From: Siphonodentalium dalli
Taxonomy: Eukaryota; Mollusca; Scaphopoda; Gadilida; Siphonodentaliidae
Length of the DNA: 64,000 nucleotides
Direction: 5' to 3'
Assembly: GCA_032622095.1 (NCBI GenBank)
Contig: CP136067.1
Span: 174,748,556-174,812,555 of the forward strand
Both the position numbers and the translations under genes were made by a program. The notes beneath the pieces are model-generated. The model was not told where the DNA came from, made no database searches, and saw only the letters and a list, made by a program, of their open reading frames with translations. Each line of letters starts with the position of its first letter. Position 1 is the first letter of the stretch. Below, piece after piece: positions 23,632 through 35,632 of the stretch.

Positions 23632-24415
23632 TAGTATACTGGTACATGTACATGTACATGTACCGGTATTTATACTAATACATGTACCAGGACCATTCAT
23701 ATAAGCTGTATACCTATACTTACCGTACATGCAAGCAATAATCATAGCTTCCTAATGTACGGTAATTACATGTAGTAATTAGTAATTAGACAGTTTAAAG
23801 GATTCATGCCAAATCACAAACTCATAAATCACAAAGTGAATTATGAACAGTTCGTGATTTTAGTTTGTGTCTTACCCCCTTCCCCCCTCTCCCCAACTTG
23901 GGTCAAAATGTTCAACAGTTGGAGTTTTCATGCCCGACAAAAGTCACACAGTTGGAAAAATAGGTTCAAGTTGTTGTGATTGTTTGATTTTCCAACCACC
24001 AGTATTCATTGCGAAATTTGTTGTATTTAGACCAAACGTCACATACTAGTATGTAATCTTTTACATTCGGTCAAAAGTTTGGACTGATATGGCCATCACA
24101 ACTTGATGAAATTTCTAACCTTGGGGGGGGATTTACCTAGTCAGAAATTTCGGGCAGTTAAACAGCCTTAGCACCAGTTGGAAAATACACTCTTGAACTA
24201 CCTGGACAAGTTCGGAAATTCAGGTCTGGATCAAAGAGAGGGGAGTGGTGCACAGTTGCAAATTGATCTAAACTGGACAAACCACCACCCACCCCCCCCA
24301 CCCCCCCCCCCCAATGGAGACGTCCCCAGTTATACATTTACCAGTAGTTGTTTCAAACAATCCCGAGTGGTGTTACATTTGTATATGTACTAGTATACAT
24401 GTACATGATATTTTT

Positions 24416-25134
24416 ATACCCCCCCGCAACGAAGTTAGGGGGGGGTATACTGGAGTCAGCTTGTCCGTCGTCCGTCCGTCGTCCGTGGACACAAATTTGT
24501 CCGGAGTTTTTCTCAGTCGTTTTTTGATCAATTTCCGTGAAACTTGGCACAGACATCAACCACCATGGGAACCTGTGCACCTCCGATTATGACGTCTGTC
24601 GGACTTTATTTTTGGAGTTATCCCCCCTTTTTCGACTTAGAAAATTTTCGCAACATGTATACTTTTGTCCGAGCTTTTATTCCTACATTTTTTCGGTCTA
24701 TTTTTTAAAAAGTGGCACAGATATTTAGTACCATGGGAACTTGTGCACCTGCGATTATGACGTCTGTCCGACATTTTTCGGTGGAGTTATCCCCCTTTTT
24801 CGACTTAGAAACTTTTTTTGCAACATGCATAATTTTGTCCGAGCTTTTATTCCTACATGTACATTTTTCAGGTCAATGTTTTTTAATCTTGGCACTGATA
24901 TTTAGTACCATGGAAACCTGTGCACCTGCGATTATGACGTCTGTCCGACATTTTTTGTGTGGAGTTATTCCCCCCTTTTCGGTCAATAGGTTTAAGATTA
25001 GGGTTATGGTTGTACACCTGCAATGGGAACTGTTATTTTATTATTTTAACTAAATGTTTACTGACATGTGAAACTTCTTAGTATTTTAAAAACAGGGGGT
25101 ATCCGTAGTCCCATTGGGACAGTCACACCTCTAG
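24416..25134 (+). mobile_element. Helitron-like repeat ending in hairpin plus CTAG
   Basis: Starts with the CCCCCCGCAACGAAGTTAGGGGGG hairpin region (stem split around ACGAAGT), GTCCGTC repeats, then three modules with CGACTTAGAAA and CTGTGCACCTGCGATTATGA. The right end has GTCCCATTGGGAC (hairpin, 25108-25120), ten bases, then CTAG (25131-25134) followed by T, the pattern of Helitron 3' ends. The 5' end lacks the usual TC, so the assignment is tentative. It ends 32 bases before exon 2. Confidence 0.6.
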
Positions 25135-25166
25135 TTTAACCAGTTCTGCCTCGTTTCTCTTTCCAG

Positions 25167-25274
25167 GTCTCCAAACTAGTTATTCTCCATGAGGAAGCGG
25201 AGGATGGTAACGCTATGCCGGACCTCGCCCGACCGGTCCAGGTCGTTAAAATGGCAGTCGACAACCTTGTTAAG
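25167..25274 (+). CDS. VCL: Vinculin exon 2 (residues 20-55)
   Basis: Phase 0 to phase 0 exon of 36 codons between a TTTCCAG acceptor and an AAG|GTGAGA donor. It encodes helix 1-2 of the D1 head bundle: VSKLVILHEEAEDGNAMPDL followed by ARPVQVVKMAVDNLVK. It aligns with human residues 20-55 with one residue fewer in the HEE loop. Ala49 lines up with human Ala50, the residue whose change to Ile is known to weaken talin binding, so the talin-binding groove looks conserved. A Helitron-like repeat ends about 30 bases upstream (CTAG at 25131-25134), and a GAATGAGGTCC hairpin element begins about 50 bases downstream. Confidence 0.95.
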
Positions 25275-25314
25275 GTGAGAAAAAAATTGATATCTATCGA
25301 GGACTGAAAATATG

Positions 25315-25750
25315 GTACTGGTCATTTGCAGAATGAGGTCCCCAGAGGATGAATTTAGTGACACTACCCCGCTGTGAAGTGGGTTAGCATCACCAAATTC
25401 ATCCTCTGGGGACCTCAATCTGCACAGCCTCATCTTCTATGGGAGACCTAGACACAGAATTAAGTTCCCAGATGGTGAAAATGGTGATGTGCACCCATTG
25501 GGCACCTCGAATATGCACCGTGTCATCTGCCAATTTGGGGATATAGTGAAACTAACCTAAAAAAAACTTTATAAAGAAATTCAAAAACTTGTTAATTTGA
25601 TAATAAAGTTACTTTCCAGAGAAGATGAGGCATAAGCAAAATGAGGTCCCCAGAAGGCGAATTTAGTGATCCCAACCCGCTGTGCGGCAAAGCGTCACTA
25701 AATTCACCTTCTACAATGTACTAGTAGGTAGCTCATTCTGCAAATGTCCG
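25315..25750. mobile_element. GAATGAGGTCC element, long form, next to exon 2
   Basis: Hairpins at 25328-25430 and 25638-25740 with the CCAATTTGGGGATATAGTGA middle. It begins about 40 bases after exon 2. Confidence 0.72.
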
Positions 25751-26171
25751 ACACCAAATTTTCAGACCTGCCTCTATCATTATGTGAACCAGTATTTACA
25801 TTTCAGATGGAATTCTCAGTCTCAATTTATTTTCATTATTAACGATCTAATCAAGCTGATAAATATACAGGGTATAATAATAAAGGAATGTGTACATGTA
25901 CATTCCATGATGTGATTACGATGTATACACACACTTGGGACAAAGCGCAAGCATAAAAATTGCAAACTTGTGATTTATAAATTATATACCAGTAAGTTTG
26001 TGATTGGCACAAATTTGTTTATATAAATTATATTGTTATCATATATGGAATGAAGATGATTTGTTATACATGTTATTATCATACCATATATCACAAAGAG
26101 AAATATATGTACATTTATCAACCAGTAAATACTAGTACAGTAATGCCCTCAATAATCAACTCCTTAACCAC

Positions 26172-27570
26172 CTTACCTTATGTAACCTTATGTTGTTAGT
26201 GGACGCTGGCTTCTATAGATGCCACTATATCCACCTCTGATTCTTCATCTTCTGTTTCTCCGAACTCTCCTGAATTTTTGTTTTTTGTTTGACTGATCGT
26301 ATCAGGGTCTGTCAGCCTCAACTCAGCGCCTTGAAATTTAGTTTAATTTCTTGCTCCTGCCAATGGTAATCAAGATTGTTTTTGAATGTGTTCATGGTTT
26401 CTGCATAGACCACTTTTTCTGTTAGATGATTCCATGGCTCCACCACTCTTAGGCTGAATGAGTATTTCCTCACACCCCTGTTCGCTCCTTCCAGAAATAA
26501 TTTATAGTTACATGTACATGTATGTCCTCTGGTTCTGAGTTCGGTGCTTCTTCTTAATATGTCATTTACTTCCGGATCATAGGTGTTAAATATCTTGAAG
26601 CATTCTATCATATCTCCTCTTATTCTTTTGTAGTTAAGTGTTGGTATATTTAGCTTCTTTAGTCTTTCTTCATATGGTAGTTCTTTTAATTCTGGTAAAC
26701 GTTTCGTGAATCTTTTTTGGACTTTCTCGAGCATTTCAATGTCTTTCTTTAAGTGTGGACTTCAAGCCGGTTGGGCATATTCTAGATGTGGTCTCACCAG
26801 ACTTTTGTATAGTTTCAACATTGTTTTGGTGTCCATGTGCGTAAATGCTCAGCGTATAGCTCCAGTGACTGCATTTGCTTTCTGTATTTTCTCATTCATG
26901 TGTTGGTCAAATTTCAGTTTGTTATCAGTTGTGACTCCTATATCTTTCTCTTCATTTACCTCCTTTAGTTGTACATATAGTCCATCTTTGTTCTTCATGT
27001 GGTAGATTGGTTCTTCTGTTGACGTGCCAATGTTCATTGTCACACATTTATCTGGATGAAATTTCAAGAGTCACTTGTCTGACCATGTCTGGAGTTCATC
27101 TATGTCATTCTGTAATGCATCCACATCTGATATATCCTGTATTTCTCTGTAAATTTTATTGTCGTCGGCAAACATCATGACATCAGATATGACGTTGGAT
27201 GGGAGGTCATTTATGTATATGACAAATAGTATGGGTCCGAGCACGCTTCCTTGGGGTATTCCACTTATTACTTCTCGTGTTGTTGACGCTTCACCATTTA
27301 TCATCACTCTTTGTTGTCATCCCTGTAGAAAATTCTCTATCCATTCCAATATATTCCCATTTATGCCGTAGCTTCTTGCTTTATGCAGTAGTCTTTGATG
27401 TGGGACAGTATCAAATGCTTTCTGGAAGTTCATATAAATTACATGTGTTGCATGTCCTTCATTTTTTAATTTAGAAATTTTTGTCTAATCTCAAATTCTA
27501 CCAAAATCCTTTTACTAAGAAATAAACCCATTCTTTTACTTTTCCGCCATGACATCCTGTATCATTTTAC
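26172..27570 (-). pseudogene. 5'-truncated CR1/Jockey-like LINE reverse transcriptase, inactive
   Basis: The minus strand encodes reverse transcriptase signatures in order: an A-motif region YMNFQKAFDTVPHQRLL (about 27430-27380), GIPQGSVLGPILFVIYINDL, FADD (catalytic B and C region, about 27260-27165), then WSDK.LLKFHPDKC and the C-terminal EMLEKVQKRFTKRLPELKEL. The frame is closed by a TGA where TGG is expected before LLKFHP (27067-27071), another TGA after NFLQG, a stop in place of the W of the QPAWSP motif, and a frameshift near the 5' end. The 3' end carries short repeats of ACATAAGGTA, like CR1-type tails. The upstream endonuclease region is absent. AACCAC flanks it on both sides. It has nothing to do with vinculin and lies in intron 2. 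Confidence 0.88.
27464..27552 (-). repeat. LINE 5' remnant repeated inverted at 28738-28835
   Basis: AAAAGAATGGGTTTATTTCT, AGTAAAAGGATTTTGGTAGA and ATTTGAGATTAGACAA occur on the minus strand here and on the plus strand at 28738-28835, with the same apparent frameshift, so one is a copy of the other. Confidence 0.75.
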
Positions 27571-29616
27571 AACCACAGCAGAAATATGGGTAACTTTTCA
27601 GTATTTAGTCTGAAATATGGCTTGTTGCCATTCATGGGAAAGCTCTCAGTAAGAGCTGTTCGATGAATGGCAACAAGCCATATTTCCGACTAAATCCTGA
27701 AAAGTTACCCATAATTCTGCTGTGGTTAAGGAGTCGATTATTTAGAACATTACTGTACATGTTGAGTTGAAAATATTGGTAAAAATTGAGAACTTCGTAT
27801 TGACGTTGCTACGCTGTGATGATATTGACGTTCACTTCTACACTAATGTTATTACCCTGTTTAAAAAAATCAGGTTTTTGAAAATTAATGACAGAATAAT
27901 GTAGGCCATGGTTAATTAATTTTATGTTTAGCATCCCTGAATCTGAGATTTAAATGTGAAATGCAGTGACTTAATTATTCTACATGTAGATGGGTTCCTG
28001 AAGTCACAGACATAGTACAATGTAATTATGGTGGCATAATTGTTACTAGTCTTGTTTACATTCATTTTATTTGAATGAATGATGCATTAAGGGACTCCAA
28101 GACTAAGCGTATTTTCATTATTTTCTGCAAAATAAAGCCAATGCCACGATTGATGCTAAACATAAAATTAATTAGCCCTAGCCTAATTACATCGGGTAGG
28201 CAAGTTAATTTTGAAAACAAACATCTTTTTTCATACTACAGGTCCCTGTAGCTTCAAAACTCTTTGTGTAGGCATGTTTGTTCATCTTATCATTTCATGT
28301 GTGTCTTCTAAAACAATTATTCTCATTGACAAGGAGGTTGCAGCGTATCTGGTTGTTTTGCTTTGAGAGTAAAGTTATTTTGGGATTCATTAATATCGAT
28401 ATCTCAACAACACTAGAAACTACTAGTTAAAAGCTCCCTAGACACACAAAGTGCACACCATGCACTTGTACCAGTAGGTAGAAGTGCATATACTGTAATT
28501 AACAAATCTCTTCAAAATTTGCTCTCACCCACTTCCTGTGATTGTGGTATAGGGTACATGAGGCAATATTACACAGTAATTAGTGGTGAGAACAGTCTGG
28601 TCTGTTATTTCTAAGGCCGAAGAAAAAAATATTTGTGTCTCGGGTTTCCATACTTATCACATTTTAAACCCATACTGATCCTAAAAAAAGATTTACATGG
28701 TGTAAATAAAATCTCTAACAAATTTTCACATGTTTTGAAAAAAAGTAAAAGAATGGGTTTATTTCTTAGTAAAAGGATTTTGGTAGAATTTGAGATTAGA
28801 CAATAAAGGAAACCACAAAAATTTCTAAATTAATTTTTTTTAATAATTTTAGGCTAACATACATGTACATGTACCCGTACCTACCGGAACCAAACCTATT
28901 TTTCTGATGTCACCAACCAGACATTTAATTTTAGTTGGCCTAATGTTTATGTCTCCAGATTGTAGTTTGGACAGCCCAGTGAATTTGCTTTTCCACTTAA
29001 TGTTTATACCTTTGAAGTGAAATGTGGGGGACTGACCTTATGATGTCGTTTAATGAATTAACTCCGCAAACTGTTTGATGGACTGCATTGTGGTTCAGTA
29101 CACATTTATTAAGGTTAACTTTAATCTTTGTGTTTCAACTTTCATGACTAAATTGTGATAGACATGTTCAGCACTGTCACTTGTACATGTACATGTACGT
29201 CTCATGTACCTGTACATGTACCTTTATATTAATGTGACATTGCATAATGGACCATTCAACAGCTGTCAATCAAATAATTATTAGCATATATTTCTACCAA
29301 TCAACGACTGAGCCAGTCGCTTGCTGCATTTAAAATTATTTGTTCACTGCACATACTTTCAGTATTACATGTAAATTGTACATGTACATGTATTTGTCAA
29401 ATCATAGATTACAGAAATTTGTTTGTGCATTGATATTCGTCCATGATTAGATGTATAACACTATTTTTCAAATTGCGTGACACTAGTCATATTTTTTACA
29501 ATTAAAGATGAAAAGAATGTATGTTATTCAGTGTATTATAGCATATAAGCGGGAACTGTAAAATTAATAAAACAAATTTTGCTGATGCCTTGTCTCCTAG
29601 CAACTAAGTTCCTCAG

Positions 29617-29697
29617 ACTCACTGAGAGCTTTCCGATGAATGGCAGTTACTCATAATTCTGCTGTGGTTAAGGAGTCGATTATTTAGGACATTACTG
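29617..29697. mobile_element. Palindromic MITE right-arm fragment
   Basis: Contains the centre and right arm with an internal deletion of the AAGCCATATTTCCG part, ending GGACATTACTG and TA. Confidence 0.65.
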
Positions 29698-30065
29698 TAC
29701 ATGTACATGTATTTTTGGAAAACTATTTTACTTCTAAATTCAAATATATTGAATACTAGTAAAACTTTTGGATAATGTCACATCAAAGATATCGGCCAGG
29801 TACATGTATGTAATAAACACAGAACTCTGGTGGACATTTTACCTGCACTTGTCACTTGCGTTTGCAGTCTTTTGTAAAACCTTCATGGCATTGCAGTGAT
29901 GGCACTCATGTCATAAACATTATGGTAAATATATGTAACATTTTATTGATTTAAGCCTAAACAAATAACATGAAAAACAATCGGAATTTAGTTTTCATTT
30001 TCTCCCCAGTACCTGGTATATCTCAGCTTTTTCTCAATTCACTACAATTGTTGTACCATTAGCTA

Positions 30066-30453
30066 AGGCGACACCAATTTTTAAGTCTGGTTTACGAGCA
30101 TGTGGGGAGAAAAAAAGTAGATGCAGGAGGGAAAATAATAAAAAAATAAAAATAAAAAAAATGTCCTCCCAATTTATATCAAGTAAATCGTGGAATTTTA
30201 CATAAATTTTACAAAAATTGTGAAAAAATGTTTTTGAATGAAATTCTGAACCAAACAAGACATTTCTTGTCATGAAATACATGAAAATATGGATCTGTAA
30301 ATGATCATAAGCAGAACCTGATGCGACAGCACATGAAAATCAGTACGCGTGTACAAAATTTTGGGAGAAATTTTTTTAATTTTTTTTCATGAAATGGAAA
30401 AAAAGTTGTAGGAGGTGTTCGTAAACCAGACTTAAAAATTGGTGTCGCCTAAC
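30066..30453. mobile_element. MITE with 31-base inverted ends
   Basis: GGCGACACCAATTTTTAAGT and its complement are found at the two ends (30068 and 30430 region), continuing into CTGGTTTACGA. The interior is A-rich. Confidence 0.75.
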
Positions 30454-30833
30454 CATTGGTTTGGTGCCAACTCACCATAATGCATGCACTTGTACAGTAC
30501 AAAGGAAGTTTTATTGTAAAACCAGTACAATCATACATTTGTGCATGTTCTAGCTATTATGCAATTTGGCCAAGAACCTTGAAAGCCTGTAATAATATGA
30601 GCAAGCAGATTTTATAAACAGGCGCAGACAAACTTTTCTCTGGAACAAACAAGACTACTTGGCATTTGTAATAAACATTAATAACCAAAACTATTTGAAG
30701 GTATCTAAACAGAAAATGTTCCAGACTGCACTCACCCATTATCTTCAGTGAAACAAAATGAAATGCCAATGCACTAACTTTGGTGGTATAGTCAGGCCTG
30801 GATATACAATGTACATGTAGTGTGTCTTCAGTA

Positions 30834-31130
30834 TTGCAGTTTGAGGTACCCAGAAGGTGAATTTAGTGGTTCTACTCTACACAATCACCAAATTCACCAT
30901 CTGGAGACCTCCTTCGGCTTATGCCTCATCTTTTAGGATTTTAGTATCAATAGTCTCAAATTAACATCTTTTTAGTTAATTTTTCCCTTCTGTTCAGTTT
31001 CCATATCCCCTAAATTGCAGAAGATAATATGCATAATGGTGAATTTGCCGAAGCTACCCCATGGTGCGGGATAGCGTCACTAAATTCACCCATTCGGGAC
31101 CTCCTTGTGCAAATGTCAGACACACTATAT
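30834..31130. mobile_element. GAATGAGGTCC element, degraded long form
   Basis: Outer hairpins carry several changes (GAGGTACCCAGAAGGTGAAT, ATTCACCCATTCGGGACCTC); middle as in the other long forms. Confidence 0.62.
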
Positions 31131-31554
31131 CCAACCTTGGTGCTAGTACCCTGCAATAAAAGTTGTTGGATGGCTTACAGCTATTTTCCGAAGACCCTTC
31201 ATAAACAAACAAGATTTATATGGAGTTGTATGGTATCTTTTATTTGTGTGCACAGGCAAGTTTGTTACAGTGGTCATTAGACAAAGCACATGGTGGTTAT
31301 GCTAGCAGCAACAGCAACAGTTTGATATGCTCTGCCAGGAATACTCTCCAAAAATGCAGATAAATAAACTCCCCACCCCGGTATGGTGTTGGTACTAGTA
31401 TATGTACATGTATACATGTACATTTACATGTACTAGTAGTCTGTATGTACAGTATGTATGGGGATACAGGTATATAATTTTACCTTGTCTCCAATTTAAA
31501 TCGACCAATCAGAGTCGAACTAATGATCTGGAAATCTGCCCTTTACCATGCCAG

Positions 31555-31885
31555 TAACTGACCTAATTCTGCTTAGGACTCATCTTCTGGGAAGTATCTG
31601 TAGTCTCAAATTAACATTGTTTTTAGTTACTTTTTCCTTTCTGATCAGTTTCTATATCCCTTAATTTGCAGAAAATTAAATGCATAATCAAGGTGAATAA
31701 TTTGTGAACATCACCAACTTCAACTGGGTAACTTCAACCTGATTCTAGGTCTCCCCATAGCAGTTGAGTCCTAAGCAGAATGAGGTTCCTAGAGGGTGAA
31801 TTTGCTGATGCTCCCCACCATGCAGGATAGCATCACTAAATTCACCCTCTAGGGACCTCATTCTGCAAATGTCAGACACACTTCA
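31555..31885. mobile_element. GAATGAGGTCC element, long form lacking its left hairpin
   Basis: Middle segment (TCTCAAATTAACATTGTTTT, AGGTCTCCCCATAGCAGTTG) followed by one complete hairpin at 31775-31870. Confidence 0.65.
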
Positions 31886-32397
31886 TGTATATCTATGTGC
31901 ACTGGTACCGGGTAGGTCAAATTTAATGAAGTCCACTATCACTAGGAATATGACTAATACATGTATATGTACATGTATACTGGTATGTTTATGGGTACAT
32001 GTACTGGAACAGGTACTCAGGTACAGCAATGTACTGATACGTTTGAAGTAATAAATTTGTGACATCTTCCCTCTGATGTCAGACCTGTTTTGCATCATTT
32101 GAGTTATCACCAAATTATAAGCCCATCTTTGAGAACAAAGTGCTCAGTTAGAAAATTCTTCTGAGGCCACCTGCAAACACTTACAAACTGATGAGTATTA
32201 TGTTAATTATTGCTGCAGTATGCAGGTATGCTGTGTGTGCACCTGTAACTAACTCCTGTCGAGTGGGGTAAAACAAATTCTCTTTTCCCACAGACTTCTG
32301 GTGTAATGAAATTAGTCAGCTATTCTTTCAAGTCCTCCAATTAACGGTGTCTATATAACTTGACCTTTTAACCACATATCTACTACCTATACACCTA

Positions 32398-32708
32398 CAT
32401 TAATGCCCTAAATAATCCACTCTTTAATCACCACAGAATTATGGGTAATTTTTCAGGATTTAGTTGGAAATATGGCTTGTTGCCATTCATCGGAAAGCTC
32501 TGTGTCCATTAGAAAACAAAAACAAGCACATAGTGTTTTTAATAAATGTGAGTTGTATACATGTAGTATATGGCTTGTTGCCATTCGTCGGAAAGCTCTC
32601 CCCGAGAGCTTTCCGATGAATGCCAACAAGCCATATTTCCGACTAAATCCTGAAAAGTTACCCATAATTCTGCTGTGGTTAAGGAGTCGATTACTTAGGG
32701 CATTACTG
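32398..32708. mobile_element. Palindromic MITE with internal rearrangement
   Basis: Left arm is interrupted after GAAAGCTCT by about 75 bases, after which part of the left arm (TATGGCTTGTTGCCATTC) repeats. The right arm is complete to GGGCATTACTG and TA. Confidence 0.78.
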
Positions 32709-33464
32709 TAGGACCCAGTACTTGAGCAGAAGGTGTTGGTACAAGTACAATATATCCTCCATGTATTCAGCATAAGCCATTGCCGAATTGGCTGATTGGA
32801 ATTGATGCTGCCAATATGTTATCACAAACCACTAATTCTGAAGAGATCAATGCATAATCCTTATTCTTGTTGATAGCGGAGTTTACACCTATATACCAAG
32901 CATGTAAAAATATATGTTATCGTGATAGACGATGAAGTCAGATGATGTTCTTTTAGTTGGCATATAAACATAGTGCCCATATGTTGTGTTCTTGTGCAGA
33001 AATAGGATTTTCTTTTCCGTAAATTCAAGATATTTGCATGTTCTGCATTAGAATTTGAATTTTTTTCTCTTGACTTGATGGAATGACTATTCTTTTTCGG
33101 GAAGAAGTTGGCGAATTCAAGGTATTTTAGAAATCATACAACATACTGTTTACCATGCAGTGTACCTAGTAATACATGTGCTTACCAGTTTAGTAATACA
33201 TGTGCTTTTATTCTTTATGGAATGTGGTAGACTCATTATTTATTCCTGTACAGACTGATATCATGCTAGTGTGTAGCACTGTGGCCAGATGTACAAAGCT
33301 TGTGTATTGTACTCACATGTGTATCCACGGCATACCGGTACATGTATAATCAAGTAATGCACACATGTGTTCTATCGTCATTTTGATTTCTGGTATGTGA
33401 CATAGACGTTATATGCAGTCAATTAAAATGACCATTAATAAAATCACACGGTCACAGCGTGGAG

Positions 33465-33716
33465 CAAGCCTTGAAATAGTGTGTCTGTCATTTGCAGAAT
33501 GAGGTCCCCAGAGGGTGAATTTAGTGACACTATCCCGCATAGCGGGATAGCATCATCAAATTCACCGTCTGGGAACCTCATTCTGCTGAGGTGTAAGCAG
33601 AATGAGGTCCCCAGAGGGTGAATTTGGTGATGCTAGCCCTCTGCGGGGTAGCATCACTAAATTCACCCTCTAGGGACCTCATTCTGCAAATGACAGACAC
33701 ACTATTTCAAGGCTTG
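33465..33716. mobile_element. GAATGAGGTCC hairpin element, complete two-hairpin copy
   Basis: Starts CAAGCCTTGAAATAGTGTGT and ends with its complement. It has two consecutive palindromes built on GCAGAATGAGGTCCCCAGAG and GGTGAATTTAGTGATGCTA. No coding capacity. The transposon class is unknown. Confidence 0.8.
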
Positions 33717-33834
33717 TCAACTGATACGGATGACCAAACGCCCCAAAAATAAGAATACATTTACACTGGAATGTCTTGTTGTTACAAAAGAATGAACATG
33801 TTTTGCACTTGTATATTCCCTGGATACACATGTG

Positions 33835-34218
33835 TGTGGAGCTCCGTGGTCCGGTGGTTAGCGTGTTGGACTTGTATTCGCTGTAAACGCATCGATATGG
33901 GTTCGCAGCGCATCGCCGGTCATTGAGTCTCCACATACAGTTGTAGCAGTGGCTTGGCAGCTTTGAGTGACGTGCAGTTGTCGGATCGCTGTTTCAAAAC
34001 CCACGCCAAGTTGTGACCCTAGAGCAAGGTCGCTTGTACTGTGTTGGCTTCGCATCATTCATGCGTTAAAAGAGTACCAGTCAGCTTGTCATACTGATGA
34101 GTATCAGAGCATGTTCTGATCAAACTAGAGCAGCGCCTGCAATGGCTGCAGCCGGTTCATTGGTTCATTGTACCAAGCTTGTTAGAGCAAGTAATTGGTT
34201 AATCGCTATATAAAACTG
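33835..34218 (+). mobile_element. tRNA-derived SINE
   Basis: The 5' part GGAGCTCCGTGGTCCGGTGG and GTTAGCGTGTTGGA resembles a tRNA A box, and GGGTTCGCAGC resembles a B box. The body carries TTGTGACCCTAGAGCAAGGT, and the tail CGCTATATAAAACTG. A related copy lies at 40197-40640. It is not a functional tRNA: the acceptor arm does not close. Confidence 0.72.
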
Positions 34219-34669
34219 GTCATTTGCACTCAAGTAGACACTATTTCTTACCACGTTTGTCGAAATGACGTCATGATTGTGACATTGTATACAAACCCAC
34301 ACTTGCGTTGCTATTGCATTGACAAAAGTTCCATGTGCTCTATCAAAAGGGTTGTTGAAAATGGGCGCTATAAATTAATTGTCAGATCAGGTTGGTGTGA
34401 ATGTTGTTTTTGTCGTGGAAGTGCATGGGGTGTAGAGTCGAGACTTGAATGTACTATACCATTGTTGAAAATGGGTGCTAAATGGTCTTTTAATATCCCA
34501 CCTCCATGTGAATATAAACTGTAATGGATTGTGTCTTTGTTATGAAAGTTGTGCATTGAGTGTGGAATCGAAGGAGTACATATACGGAAGACGGCAAATT
34601 GATATGTATAAAATAATGTTTTATACCATATAAAAAATGGAATGAAGTGCGAAAATGGGCTGCAGTGCA

Positions 34670-35110
34670 AGGGCTTGTGGCCCAAAACGCTGCTGAATAA
34701 AAGCTCCAGAAGGGAGCCTGTTCAAGATCATAATGCATGCACGCGAAGCGCAAGGGGACTGCAGGCCACTCCGTCGCTGAATAAAGGCTCGGTTTCAGTT
34801 ACTGTAATATATATAATAGTAATAAAGTAATATAAGTTGATTATGTTACATTCCATATGCACATGCATATATGTGGATGGTGGTAGAAAATACATTTTTT
34901 CAGTGCTCCCGAACTATAGGCTTATAGCGTACTGTAAAGGGGCCGCAGACCCCTCCGCCGCCGAATAAACGCTCCCAAATGGAGTCTTGTTTCAGTTAGA
35001 AAATACAGTAATATGTTGATTGTGTTGCGTTCCAAATGTGCATGCATATATGTGGGGTAGGTGGGGGTACAGAATACAGTTTTAGTTCAATAAAGTGTTC
35101 CCACGCACCT
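34670..35110 (+). repeat. Duplicated segments with GCTGAATAAA and GTGCATGCATATATGTGG
   Basis: CGCTGAATAAAGGCTC, GTTTCAGTTA and GCACATGCATATATGTGG recur about 180 bases apart (about 34770 and 34955). I do not recognise the family. Confidence 0.5.
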
Positions 35111-35632
35111 CCGGTGAAAGAGAAGCATGACCAATCTATATAGAAATGATAATGTGCCCATGACCGCGGATACCAGAAAGTAACGAAGAACATTTATATA
35201 CCCGTCATTTCCGTATTATTATTATAATACACCAGCCTTGTATATGTACATGTACATCTCGCCGCTTGTGTACCAGTACATGTACATACCGGTACACATA
35301 CATGTATGTGTGTTGTTTACTGCATGTTTACCACTTTGAAACATACATGTATGTACCGGTAACTTCTGTTCATGTGGTGAATGGCACATACACATGTACC
35401 GATAGTTTTACATGTACAATGTACTTGTACATACCCATAAACATGTATGTATCACATACTGAGTTATAATATTTATAATGTCGAATCGCTTTTTCCTGTG
35501 TCTGGATATTGATGACAAATTCAAAGTCAACATATCATCTGTGATGTCCTTTTGTAGGAAAAGAGTCCGATCTTTGTGGAAGAAAAGTTTGTCTATCTCA
35601 CCTTAAAAGTACATGTACTCTTTTAATTCCAG

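Larger units (their letters stand above)
2418..25166 (+). other. Vinculin intron 1 (22.7 kb)
   Basis: Filled with the small elements listed separately. Stretches where I see nothing recognisable, only scattered TACATGTA-type words, are about 5500-7330, 8400-9050, 10000-12990, 17910-19230 (except 18068-18165) and 23640-24410. Open frames in these are short and lack any conserved motif. Confidence 0.85.
26138..27755. mobile_element. Palindromic MITE split by a LINE insertion
   Basis: The left end (CAGTAATGCCC to TTAACCAC, 26138-26171) and the rest of the element (AACCACAGCAG to CATTACTG, 27571-27755) are separated by a 1.4-kb LINE fragment. AACCAC is present on both sides and looks like the LINE target duplication. 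Confidence 0.8.
25275..35632 (+). other. Vinculin intron 2 (10.4 kb)
   Basis: Contains the GAATGAGGTCC elements, the LINE inside a palindromic MITE, a TIR element and a SINE. I see nothing recognisable at 25760-26130, 27760-28735, 28840-29610, 29700-30060, 31130-31550, 31890-32395, 32710-33460 and 35110-35630, apart from microsatellite-like TACATGTAC words. Confidence 0.85.

Noticed and set aside
24178-24393. Polyproline open frame, possible vinculin linker
   Set aside because: The prolines come from a poly-C tract and it lies upstream of exon 2, not after the head exons.
33845-33925. tRNA gene
   Set aside because: A-box and B-box-like words are present, but the cloverleaf does not close and a related copy is embedded in a longer SINE with (ATT)n tail.
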